A DNA stretch of 13,146 nucleotides from Candidatus Eiseniibacteriota bacterium (GTDB lineage: Bacteria; Arandabacterota; Arandabacteria; JAGLYR01). A program made the position numbers and the translations under genes. Each line of letters starts with the position of its first letter. Position 1 is the first letter of the stretch. The notes below the pieces were generated by a model. It did no database searches and was not told the origin of the DNA. It worked only from the letters and a program-made list of their open reading frames with translations. Shown in pieces: positions 6,696 to 13,123 of the stretch. Location: the NCBI GenBank assembly GCA_023132135.1, contig JAGLYR010000205.1, positions 1-13,146 of the forward strand, written 5' to 3'.

Positions 6696-9154
6696 TCCAG
6701 GATCAGTACGATTCCCTCATGCCGCCCCAGCTTCTTCGGCAGGGACAGACCAAAACTGCCGTCCTCCTGCACGCGGATCTTCATGAATTGCTCTGAACCG
6801 GGGAAGATTTCCGAGAGACGGTAGTCGCCGGGCTTCACGTTGGAGAGGGGACACTTGAGAGAGGTGCCCCCGATCTCCCACTTGGACATGTTCCCGATCA
6901 CCAGTACGGGGGTTTCTCCTTCCGAGCTCCTCAGGTACGCGTAGATGTCCATGTTGTCCGTCATCAGTCGACGGTACGAGATCCTGCGGGAATCGTGACG
7001 GGCGCTCAGGGCCGGGTACTGCTTCCTCAGCTGGATCAACCGCCGGTGCCGGCTCAGAAGAGAGCCGGGATCGTCCATCTGGCGTTCGACCTTCTTCCAC
7101 TCCATGGGGCGGCGGACCCGTTGGTCCGGGGGATTGCTACCGACCATCCCGATTTCTTCGCCGTAGTACAGCATGGGCGTGCCGGGGAGGGTGAGGAGGA
7201 ACAGGGTCCCGAGGCGGTTCAGACGCTCATCTTCGCCGAGCGCGCTCAGGGTGCGATCATTGTCGTGGTTGTCCAGGAAGCGGCAGATCTGCGCCTCGGG
7301 CGGGAAGGTGGTCCGCTCCTCTTCCAGCATCCAGTCGAAGTCGTCGATAGCGCCGTTGTTGAGAAGGTCCAGGAATCTGTAGTACAGCGGGTAGTCGAAC
7401 TGCATGTCGTACTCTTCGTCGAAGTACTCATCCAGCACATCCGGTGAGCCGTCCCAGACCTCGCCGAAGAGCAGGAAATCTTCCCGCTTGGACTTGACAC
7501 TTCTCCGCAGTTCCTTCCACCATTCGTGGGGCGGGCCCTTTGCCACATCGCACCGGAACCCGTCGACGCCATCGGCAAAATCCCCGTCTCCATCCGGGTC
7601 CATCCAGTAGAATGCCATCTCAATGATGTAGTCGCGCATCTCCCGGGTTTCGAAGTTCAGAAGCGGCATGCCATCCCAGCCTGCAAAGCCTTCGTAGCTT
7701 GTCTGCTCACGATTGGTGAACCTGTACCAGCTCGAGTACCTGGAATCCGGGTTGCCGTAGGCATCCTGGAGGAAAGGATGGGCCTTGGCCGAGTGATTCA
7801 CGACGTAGTCGAACACGACCCGGATTCCGCGACGATGAGCTTCGCGGCAGAGATCAAAGAAGTCCTCGTTGGTCCCGTAGTCCGGCTCGATCCGGTAGTA
7901 ATTCGTGATGTCGTAGCCGTGGTAGGAGGGGGATTCGCAGATGGGCATCATCCAGATTACATCGATCCCTAGATCGTTGTCCGTGTCCGGATCGCCGTCA
8001 TTCAGGTAATCGAGTTTCTCGATCAGCCCCCTGAGATCTCCCTCGCCGTCTCCATCGGAGTCGAGGAAAGACCGGACGAAGATTTCGTAGACCACGGCGG
8101 TGTCATAGAAATCAGGAGATTCGAAGACGGGAGGGACCCGATCCAGGGTAAATCTCGACGTCGTCCGGCCCTCTTCCTGGGAGTCGACAGCGCGGGCTGT
8201 GAACGTGACGCGGTGCTCCCCGTCCGGGAAGTCATCGGGAACAGGCGCGTGAACTTCCCCTGTAGACGGATCGTACCGATGATCCAGCCTCGTGTCGTTC
8301 AGAGAAACCTGCACAGACGAGGGATCGATCCTGTCCTTGTAGCACATCAGTGTGGCGGTGATGGGGGTGACTATCTTGGCCCGGGATCCGAACGCCGGGT
8401 GGACGCGGACAGCGTAGGGTACCCCGGCCGGTAGAAACGTGTACACACCGTTGTTGAAATTCTGCCGATTCGTCTCGGGAGCATTGGGATCCGTAACCCA
8501 CTCACCTCCGTTGACGACGAACTTGTACTCGTAGCGGTGTCCAACCTCCAGTGGATACATGAGTCGCCAGATACCGTCACCATCGTTATCCATCATGGCG
8601 TCCCGGGTCATGCTCCACTGGTTGAACTCGCCGGCCAGGTGGACCGAGCGGGTACCGGCAGGCGCTTCATAGGAGAACAGGACGCCTCCGCCGACGGGGT
8701 GGGGAGCCAGCAGCGAGTCGTCCTTCCAGTCGCTGTCGGATTGATGGGAGGTTGCCGGTTCCGGCCGGGGAATTCCGATGAAAACGATCCCGTTGTTGAA
8801 GCCCCGGGGATCGGTGTCGTGGGCATGGGGGTCCGTGACCCATTCCTCGCCGTCGACGACGAACTTGTATTCCCAGCGGCCGTCCTCGAGGTCGATGGCC
8901 ACGGTCCAGATTCCGTCTCCATCCTCATCCGACATCGGGACAGCGATCATGCTCCACTCGTTGAATTCCCCGGCCAGGTGGACGGTCTTCGCGCCCGGCT
9001 TCGCCTCGTATGAGAACAGGACCTTGCCGTCCGTGAGGTGGGGAGTAAGGAGAGACTCCTCGGCAAGGGAGGGGAGTGATGCAAGTGCAGCGAGACAGCC
9101 GATGACTCCCGAAACGCAGACGAGGAGACGATAGCTGGGTTTTCTCAATTTCAT
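6692..9154 (-). CDS. Exported GH13 alpha-amylase with tandem glycogen/starch-binding domains
   Basis: Endo-acting alpha-1,4-glucanase of the alpha-amylase family, 820 aa. A Sec signal ends near residue 31 (SLA|EE); VIGC at 17-20 resembles a lipobox, but the following residues stay hydrophobic, so signal peptidase I is favoured. Two similar CBM48/AMPK-GBD-like modules follow (about 33-127 and 146-241). Each has VHLAGEFN(E/Q)WSM, a D-(E/N)-DGDGIW calcium-like loop and YEYKFVV or WEYKFVV. An Ig-like spacer lies at about 245-338 and the catalytic barrel at about 345-670. Catalytic regions: DYVVNH 449-454, nucleophile D536 in GFRCD, acid/base E565 in FGEVWD and H630-D631 in DNHDN. Asp-rich motifs at 365-373 and 519-526 probably bind calcium. 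The ATG at 9154 has AGGAGG six bases upstream. Exact product specificity (amylase or neopullulanase-like) is open. Confidence 0.93.
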   Translation of the reverse strand: MKLRKPSYRLLVCVSGVIGCLAALASLPSLAEESLLTPHLTDGKVLFSYEAKPGAKTVHLAGEFNEWSMIAVPMSDEDGDGIWTVAIDLEDGRWEYKFVVDGEEWVTDPHAHDTDPRGFNNGIVFIGIPRPEPATSHQSDSDWKDDSLLAPHPVGGGVLFSYEAPAGTRSVHLAGEFNQWSMTRDAMMDNDGDGIWRLMYPLEVGHRYEYKFVVNGGEWVTDPNAPETNRQNFNNGVYTFLPAGVPYAVRVHPAFGSRAKIVTPITATLMCYKDRIDPSSVQVSLNDTRLDHRYDPSTGEVHAPVPDDFPDGEHRVTFTARAVDSQEEGRTTSRFTLDRVPPVFESPDFYDTAVVYEIFVRSFLDSDGDGEGDLRGLIEKLDYLNDGDPDTDNDLGIDVIWMMPICESPSYHGYDITNYYRIEPDYGTNEDFFDLCREAHRRGIRVVFDYVVNHSAKAHPFLQDAYGNPDSRYSSWYRFTNREQTSYEGFAGWDGMPLLNFETREMRDYIIEMAFYWMDPDGDGDFADGVDGFRCDVAKGPPHEWWKELRRSVKSKREDFLLFGEVWDGSPDVLDEYFDEEYDMQFDYPLYYRFLDLLNNGAIDDFDWMLEEERTTFPPEAQICRFLDNHDNDRTLSALGEDERLNRLGTLFLLTLPGTPMLYYGEEIGMVGSNPPDQRVRRPMEWKKVERQMDDPGSLLSRHRRLIQLRKQYPALSARHDSRRISYRRLMTDNMDIYAYLRSSEGETPVLVIGNMSKWEIGGTSLKCPLSNVKPGDYRLSEIFPGSEQFMKIRVQEDGSFGLSLPKKLGRHEGIVLILE

Positions 9155-9246
9155 CGATGACCTCCTGAACCGAATGGATGCGGATTGCGTATTGTCAAGG
9201 ATACCCGGGAAGCGCGGAAGAACCAAGGAGGAAGTGTGAGGAACCG

Positions 9247-9331
9247 GTGCTTCGTGCCCCGTGCTTCGTGCAAGGAGAAGGGCATTAGAGACAGTCCCTA
9301 GTCCGTAGTCCCTAGTCCAAGGAGAAGGGCA
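9247..9331 (+). repeat. Heptamer repeat cluster, left copy (modules B-C-A-C)
   Basis: The cluster has four parts. Module B: tandem heptamers GTGCTTC, GTGCCCC, GTGCTTC and partial GTGC (9247-9271). Module C: CAAGGAGAAGGGCA (9271-9284). Module A: AGTCCCT, AGTCCGT, AGTCCCT and partial AGTCC (9293-9318). Module C again at 9318-9331. The same modules occur in inverted orientation at 10453-10567, on the other side of the Cys-rich gene. Periodicity is exactly 7 with substitutions at the last few positions of each unit. The array does not encode protein. Confidence 0.8.
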
Positions 9332-9336
9332 CTTAA

Positions 9337-9393
9337 GCCCCCGGAGGGGGCGGCTCAATGCGAGCCCCGGGTGAAGCGAAGCGGAACCCGGGG
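9337..9393. repeat. REP-like block of three consecutive hairpins
   Basis: Three perfect stems follow one another: GCCCCC/GGGGGC with a 3-nt loop (9337-9351), GGCTC/GAGCC with a 5-nt loop (9352-9366), and CCCCGGGT/ACCCGGGG with a 13-nt loop containing GAAGCGAAGCG (9365-9393). The compact palindromic build resembles repetitive extragenic palindromes. The second and third stems share two bases, so they are alternatives or stacked. Copy number elsewhere is unknown. Confidence 0.6.
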
Positions 9394-9432
9394 GGACAGA
9401 ACAACAACGCCCACCCCTGTCGCGCCTTCACC

Positions 9433-9467
9433 CTATTTCCTATTTCCCATTTCCTATTTACTATTTC
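9433..9467 (+). repeat. Heptamer array of consensus CTATTTC, five units
   Basis: Five adjoining 7-nt units (CTATTTC twice, CCATTTC, CTATTTA, CTATTTC) lie without gaps. An 11-nt piece, CCCTATTTCCT, recurs at the right edge of the window (13124 onward). AT-rich relative to the flanks. Confidence 0.75.
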
Positions 9468-9509
9468 CTGTGGGTACCTGGCGACGCCATCGGCCGCTGG
9501 CGAGTACCA

Positions 9510-9540
9510 GTGAATGGGAAATCGTGAATCGGAAATCGGG
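9510..9540 (+). repeat. Heptamer array of consensus G(G/T)(A/G)AATC, four units
   Basis: Units GTGAATG, GGAAATC, GTGAATC and GGAAATC follow without gaps. The array is related to the reverse complement of the CTATTTC array at 9433-9467: ATTTCCCATT (9442-9451) and AATGGGAAAT (9513-9522) form a perfect 10-bp inverted repeat 61 nt apart. Confidence 0.7.
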
Positions 9541-9549
9541 CTAACTTCC

Positions 9550-9572
9550 GGCCGCTCCTGAGAAAAGCGGCC
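9550..9572 (-). terminator. Hairpin at the stop codon of the Cys-rich gene
   Basis: GGCCGCT (9550-9556) and AGCGGCC (9566-9572) form a perfect 7-bp stem with a 9-nt loop, beginning inside the stop codon of the Cys-rich gene. No U-tract follows on the minus strand. It may end or stabilise the transcript. Confidence 0.35.
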
Positions 9573-10411
9573 TACCTGTACAGCGCCTTGATCTCCGACC
9601 AGCTGGCGTCTTCGGTTGCCGTCGGTCCCTGGCAGCTGATGTAGCAGTCGATCAGCCATTCGGTGAAGAAGCCCGTATTGTAGGAGTAGTTGTGACAGCC
9701 GGGCGGGATCGACGGGTAGTTTGTGCAACCGTAATCGGAACCCTGTCGCCACATAGGCCCGGGCGCGCCATAGAGATCGCAGTAAGAAACGACATTGCGA
9801 TACACGTAGGAATGGCCCCCGCAACGCCACTCGGTTTCACAGCCGGCAGCGATGTTGTAGGAGTTCACGTCCGAGTAGGGTGCGAAGTGAGGACCCCAGC
9901 CGGGATACTGGTAGTACGTGGTGATCATCACGATGAACTTCCCAGTCCCCCGCTCCTCACAGATGCACAGAGGAACACCACCGAAATGGAACGGCCCCCA
10001 CCCTGGAATCTGAGGTATGTACCCATAGATCCCGGCAATCGGCTCCCCCACCGGACAGCAGTCATGATCGGCGCAGTATATCTCCACATCGAGCGATCCG
10101 CGGTAGTGGTAGTGGTTGTACGCCCACCAGACATCCTCCAGGTGGCGGCAGTCGCCGGGGCAGTCGGCCAGGTCAAAGCACGTGCCATACATCGGGGGCA
10201 ACGGTGCGTCCTCATACTGCCCGAAACAGTAACCGAGCCAGTAGAACGTCCAACCTGAGCAGCAGTTGAAGTACATGAGATGGCACTGATCCTGCCGCTC
10301 CGAGTATTCGCGGGCCGGAACTTCCCCGTATTGGGCCGTGCCCATTGGAGTGGCGAAGCTCGCCTGCGGCAACAGCGTGAGCAGCGCAACTGCTAACAGT
10401 AGCCTCTTCAT
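9572..10411 (-). CDS. Secreted cysteine- and tyrosine-rich protein of unknown function
   Basis: I do not recognise this 279-aa protein. A clear Sec signal (MKRLLLAVALLTLLPQ, cleavage near ASFA|TP) precedes a mature chain with 19 cysteines, including two CC pairs (NCC, DCC) and one CIC, and unusually many Tyr, Trp and Gly. Such content suggests a disulfide-stabilised extracellular or envelope protein. Two short segments resemble each other: GYIPQIPGWGPHF-like (IPGWGPFHF) and YPGWGPHF, hinting at an internal duplication. No catalytic motif or membrane anchor is visible. The ATG at 10411 was chosen because GAGGAGG lies 11 bases upstream and the signal peptide begins there; the 80 codons open upstream are translation of repeats. 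It is bracketed by inverted repeat clusters and lacks an obvious promoter, so it could be a mobile or recently acquired gene. An in-frame-unrelated small ORF ends over its start (ATGA). Confidence 0.8.
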   Translation of the reverse strand: MKRLLLAVALLTLLPQASFATPMGTAQYGEVPAREYSERQDQCHLMYFNCCSGWTFYWLGYCFGQYEDAPLPPMYGTCFDLADCPGDCRHLEDVWWAYNHYHYRGSLDVEIYCADHDCCPVGEPIAGIYGYIPQIPGWGPFHFGGVPLCICEERGTGKFIVMITTYYQYPGWGPHFAPYSDVNSYNIAAGCETEWRCGGHSYVYRNVVSYCDLYGAPGPMWRQGSDYGCTNYPSIPPGCHNYSYNTGFFTEWLIDCYISCQGPTATEDASWSEIKALYR

Positions 10412-10527
10412 GCCAGCCACACCTCCTCGACAACTCTCACGGGCCGCTCCGTGCACGAAGCACGGGGCACGTAGCACGGAGCACCGCTTCTCATGCCCTT
10501 CTCCTTGCACGTAGCACCGCCTCTCAT
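10408..10527 (-). CDS. Possible small repeat-derived ORF coupled to the Cys-rich gene
   Basis: A 39-codon frame starts at ATG 10527, with an internal in-frame ATG at 10494 that has AAGGAG six bases upstream. It ends with TGA at 10410-10408, overlapping the ATG of the Cys-rich gene (ATGA). Both ATGs and their Shine-Dalgarno-like sequences come from copies of repeat module C. The peptide (MRGGATCKEKGMRSG...) is mostly translated repeat and resembles nothing I know. If translated it would couple to the next gene; it may equally be chance. Confidence 0.2.
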   Translation of the reverse strand: MRGGATCKEKGMRSGAPCYVPRASCTERPVRVVEEVWLA

Positions 10528-10567
10528 GCCCTTTTCCTTGGACTAGGGACTTCGGACTAGGGACTTG
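10453..10567 (-). repeat. Heptamer repeat cluster, right copy, with a 27-nt direct repeat
   Basis: Read on the plus strand there are three elements. Heptamers of consensus GCACGNN come first: four full units plus GCACC (10453-10485). A near-identical 27-nt direct repeat follows (10481-10507 and 10514-10540, two mismatches), each copy ending in the complement of module C. Last come four heptamers of consensus GGACTNN (10540-10567). These are the reverse complements of the modules in the left cluster (9247-9331). The array stops seven bases before the trpS stop codon. It fills the 163-bp gap between trpS and the Cys-rich gene. Confidence 0.8.
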
Positions 10568-10574
10568 TGTCTGC

Positions 10575-11540
10575 TCAGTAGTTGATCCCCACCGCTTCGC
10601 GGACTTTCCTGATGGTGATCTCGGCTTCGGCCCGAGCTTTCTCGGCGCCATCCTTCAGGACCTTCCGGATGTGCGTCTCGTCGGCCAGGAGGCGCTCTCT
10701 CTCTGCGCGGTGAGGGCGGAAGTGCTCGAGCAGGAGTTCGTAAAGATCCTTCTTGGCATGGCCGTAGCCGTACCCGCCCGAGATGTACTTCTGTCTCATC
10801 TCTTCGGTCTGCTCCGGCGTGGCGAAGAGGCGATAGATGGCGAACACGTTGTCCTTGTCCGGATCCTTCGGCTCTTCCAGCGGTGTGCTGTCGGTGACGA
10901 TGCTCATCACCTTCTTCTTGAGGGCCTTCTCATCGGCGAAGATCTCGATGGTGTTGTCATAGGACTTGGACATCTTCTGTCCATCGATCCCCAGCACCGT
11001 GGCGAGGTCCTTTTCGATCTCCGGCTCCGGCAGGGCGAAGACATCCCCGTACGCATTGTTGAACTTGATGGCGATATCCCGGGCCACCTCCACGTGCTGC
11101 TTCTGGTCCTTGCCCACGGGCACGATGTTGGCCTGGTAGAGGAGGATATCCGCGGTCATAAGCACCGGGTATGCGAACAGGCCGTGGTTCGCCGAGACTC
11201 CCCTGGCTACCTTGTCCTTGAAGGAGTGACACCTCTCCAGGAGCCCCATCGGGGTATGGTTCGACAGGTACCAGCTGAGCTCCGTCACTTCCGGAACGTC
11301 CGACTGCACCCAGAAGATGGATTTCTCGGGATCCAGTCCCAGAGCAAGGAAGTCCGCAGCAGCCTCGAGAGTGCTTTTCCTGAGAAACTCGCCGTCGGTC
11401 ACGGTCGTCAACGCGTGAAGATTCACGAGGAAAGCGAACAGGGTGGAGCTCTCCTGGTACTCGATCATGCGCTTCATCATGCCGAGGTAGTTACCCAGGT
11501 GCAGTCGACCCGAAGGTTGAATTCCCGACAGTACTCTCAT
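10575..11540 (-). CDS. trpS: Tryptophanyl-tRNA synthetase
   Basis: Class I aminoacyl-tRNA synthetase that charges tRNA-Trp in the cytoplasm; 321 aa, within the normal bacterial range. The start MRVLSGIQPSGRLHLGNYLG carries the HIGH-equivalent HLGN (14-17). KMSKS is at 189-193. The segment MTADILLYQA (128-137) and VPVGKDQKQH (140-149) are typical of TrpS. The ATG at 11540 overlaps the stop of the upstream SHMT-like gene as ATGA, with GGAG seven bases before it, so the two are translationally coupled. No separate promoter is needed. Downstream is only the heptamer cluster, with no hairpin terminator seen. Confidence 0.95.
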   Translation of the reverse strand: MRVLSGIQPSGRLHLGNYLGMMKRMIEYQESSTLFAFLVNLHALTTVTDGEFLRKSTLEAAADFLALGLDPEKSIFWVQSDVPEVTELSWYLSNHTPMGLLERCHSFKDKVARGVSANHGLFAYPVLMTADILLYQANIVPVGKDQKQHVEVARDIAIKFNNAYGDVFALPEPEIEKDLATVLGIDGQKMSKSYDNTIEIFADEKALKKKVMSIVTDSTPLEEPKDPDKDNVFAIYRLFATPEQTEEMRQKYISGGYGYGHAKKDLYELLLEHFRPHRAERERLLADETHIRKVLKDGAEKARAEAEITIRKVREAVGINY

Positions 11541-12991
11541 TTGATGGCTCCAGAAGCGGCAACAGCCAGATTGTCCGCAAAGGCCTTCGCGTAGTCCGAC
11601 TTCGGAAACACGGACGACAGAACCTGGGCCGCGAGCGACAGAGACGTCTCCGGCGGGAGGCAGTACTGCATCCCCAGGAACTGCTCGCGGTAGCGGGCGA
11701 CCTCTTCCTTCACGTCCTTGCTGCGGATGACCACATCGGCGACGAGCTCTGCCAGGTGATCGAAATCCTTTTCCTTCATGCCGAAGCGGGTCATCTCCTG
11801 GACGCCTGTCCGGATTCCCGACGCATCCAGAAACGTCTCGTCGTCCGGCAGCGCCTGGTAGTTGGTCACTATGGAGCTCTCTTCCAGACGGCGGGCGACG
11901 GTAGCGCCATCGCCGTGCTTGCGGACCCGCAGGAGAACCTGGTGCGTCTGCGTGTATCCGTCGGCGGGATCACCCTCCACATCAATCCCGCGGTCCGCGA
12001 GAGCCTTGGCAAATGCCTTGGCGTTCCTGCAAACCTGGTTCTGGTACTCGTCCTTGAAAGCGTTCATTTCCATGGCGGCCATCAAGAGTCCGAGGAGTGT
12101 TCCGAGGTGATGGTTGCTCGTCGAACCCGGGAAGGTGCGCCCCTTGATTTCTACCCACAGCGGCCGGAGTGGGGTTTTCTTGGGTATGTTGCCTGCGACA
12201 ACGCCTCGCTGTGGCCCGAAGAAGGTCTTGTGCGTGCTACCCGTGACCAGGTCCGCGCCTTCCTCCAGGGGTTTCTGAAATGCCCCGTAGAGGCCGAGGA
12301 CATGGGCCATGTCGAACATCATCACCGGCTTCGGGTCCATGTCCTTGATCATCCCGGCCACCTCGCGCACGGGCTCGGGGTAGATGAACATGCTCTTTCC
12401 GAAGACGATCAACTCGGGCTTGTGTTTCTCGAGGAGATCCGGGATCGGGCCGGTGTCAATCCGGTACGGATTGTCCTTCCGGACAGGAAAGTTGACCACA
12501 TTCTCCTTGCCCGTGTCGGGATTGGTCTCGATGTAGTTGAAGAGCGCCCCCATCGGCTGGGAACTCAGGTGGCCTCCGAGCGACAGGTCGTTGTTCATCA
12601 CCGCTCGCATCCGGCGGAAGGGTACACCTTCGCCCCGCCCGCGATTGATGAACTTGGCCATGCCCTTGAACACGACCTCGTTGGCCATCTGGCCGCTGAT
12701 GGTCCGGAGTTCGGCCTCCGAGGCCCCGAAGAACTTCCGGACCTCGTCGCGCGCCTGTTCTTCTATGTCCCGGATAAAATCGATACCCTGGTAGAAGTAG
12801 ATTTCCTTGCCCTTCATGGTGCGATGCTCGGCATAGCGCCCGGCCGGGTCAGAGATCTCCAGCATCTTGACCAGGAGGCTGGGTGTGGTCTCGGACGGGA
12901 TCAGGTTGAACGAGCGGCGCTGGCGCCACAGGTTGTTCTCTACCGTGCGCCGGACGAGATCCCGGGCATTCTGTTCCAGTGAGTTCGACAT
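11537..12991 (-). CDS. glyA: Serine hydroxymethyltransferase-like PLP enzyme (divergent GlyA family)
   Basis: Fold-type I PLP enzyme, 484 aa, longer than the roughly 420 aa of common bacterial GlyA. Expected reaction: interconversion of serine and glycine with tetrahydrofolate. Retained SHMT residues: LIPSE (30-34), YAE (53-55), GGHLS (139-143), D227 and H230 in FDMAH, the PLP lysine K255 in GSTHKT, and the carboxylate-binding R394 in SGIRTG. Differences: EIYFYQG (63-69) where YYGG-type sequence is usual, GPQRGVV after the lysine loop instead of GPRGG, and extra C-terminal helices. These could mark a distinct clade or altered substrate, for example another beta-hydroxy amino acid. The ATG at 12991 has GGGAGG nine bases upstream. 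It heads a two-gene unit with trpS. The glyA symbol is by family only. Confidence 0.82.
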   Translation of the reverse strand: MSNSLEQNARDLVRRTVENNLWRQRRSFNLIPSETTPSLLVKMLEISDPAGRYAEHRTMKGKEIYFYQGIDFIRDIEEQARDEVRKFFGASEAELRTISGQMANEVVFKGMAKFINRGRGEGVPFRRMRAVMNNDLSLGGHLSSQPMGALFNYIETNPDTGKENVVNFPVRKDNPYRIDTGPIPDLLEKHKPELIVFGKSMFIYPEPVREVAGMIKDMDPKPVMMFDMAHVLGLYGAFQKPLEEGADLVTGSTHKTFFGPQRGVVAGNIPKKTPLRPLWVEIKGRTFPGSTSNHHLGTLLGLLMAAMEMNAFKDEYQNQVCRNAKAFAKALADRGIDVEGDPADGYTQTHQVLLRVRKHGDGATVARRLEESSIVTNYQALPDDETFLDASGIRTGVQEMTRFGMKEKDFDHLAELVADVVIRSKDVKEEVARYREQFLGMQYCLPPETSLSLAAQVLSSVFPKSDYAKAFADNLAVAASGAIK

Positions 12992-13032
12992 TCCAGACTA
13001 CCTCCCTGTCTCTGCGTTATGATGTCCGGATG

Positions 13033-13061
13033 ACTGTAGTGGATTTCGGCGCCGGGTTCAA
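13033..13061 (-). promoter_or_regulatory. Candidate sigma70-type promoter of the SHMT-trpS unit
   Basis: On the minus strand TTGAAC (13061-13056), a 17-bp spacer and TACAGT (13038-13033) each match four of six consensus bases. The predicted start near 13026 leaves a leader of about 35 nt containing the GGGAGG site. This is the best candidate in the 155-bp region upstream of the gene. Confidence 0.5.
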
Positions 13062-13111
13062 CACGAAGAAGCCCCTTGCCGCGGGATAAACACGGTGGAG
13101 GGTGGAAGGGT

Positions 13112-13123
13112 GCGGAATTCCGC
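13112..13123. repeat. Perfect 12-bp palindrome GCGGAATTCCGC
   Basis: A self-complementary 12-mer lies about 50 bp upstream of the putative -35 box of the SHMT-trpS promoter. It could be a dimeric regulator site or part of the adjoining repeat region. No regulator family is indicated. Confidence 0.4.

Larger units (their letters stand above)
9155..9571. other. Gene-free, repeat-rich gap of 417 bp
   Basis: This is the upstream region of the amylase gene and the downstream region of the Cys-rich gene. From left to right it holds the amylase ribosome binding site, about 80 bases without structure, heptamer arrays, three adjacent hairpins, two further heptamer arrays in inverted orientation and a hairpin at the Cys-rich stop. 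I see no credible gene. I could not assign the amylase promoter: a TTGACA box (9198-9193, minus) is too close to the ribosome binding site to serve as a -35. Confidence 0.7.

Noticed and set aside
9193-9198. Perfect TTGACA box upstream of the amylase gene
   Set aside because: A -10 at the right distance would put the transcription start inside the ribosome binding site, and no good -10 hexamer exists there.
9155-9358. N-terminal extension of the amylase by 68 codons
   Set aside because: It translates the repeat cluster, and the AGGAGG site plus signal peptide fix the start at 9154.
9247-10567. Possible CRISPR array in the repeat clusters
   Set aside because: Units are 7 nt and contiguous, with no equal-length repeats separated by unique spacers and no cas gene.
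9176-10574. Insertion sequence remnant
   Set aside because: No transposase fragment and no target-site duplication could be seen; the repeat clusters differ in module order.
10412-10651. N-terminal extension of the Cys-rich protein by 80 codons
   Set aside because: The extension translates the heptamer clusters and the end of trpS; the signal peptide and GAGGAGG site mark ATG 10411 as the start.
11756-12982. A 408-codon plus-strand frame opposite the SHMT-like gene
   Set aside because: It is a shadow of GC-rich coding sequence with no recognisable domain or ribosome binding site, while the minus-strand protein has all SHMT motifs.
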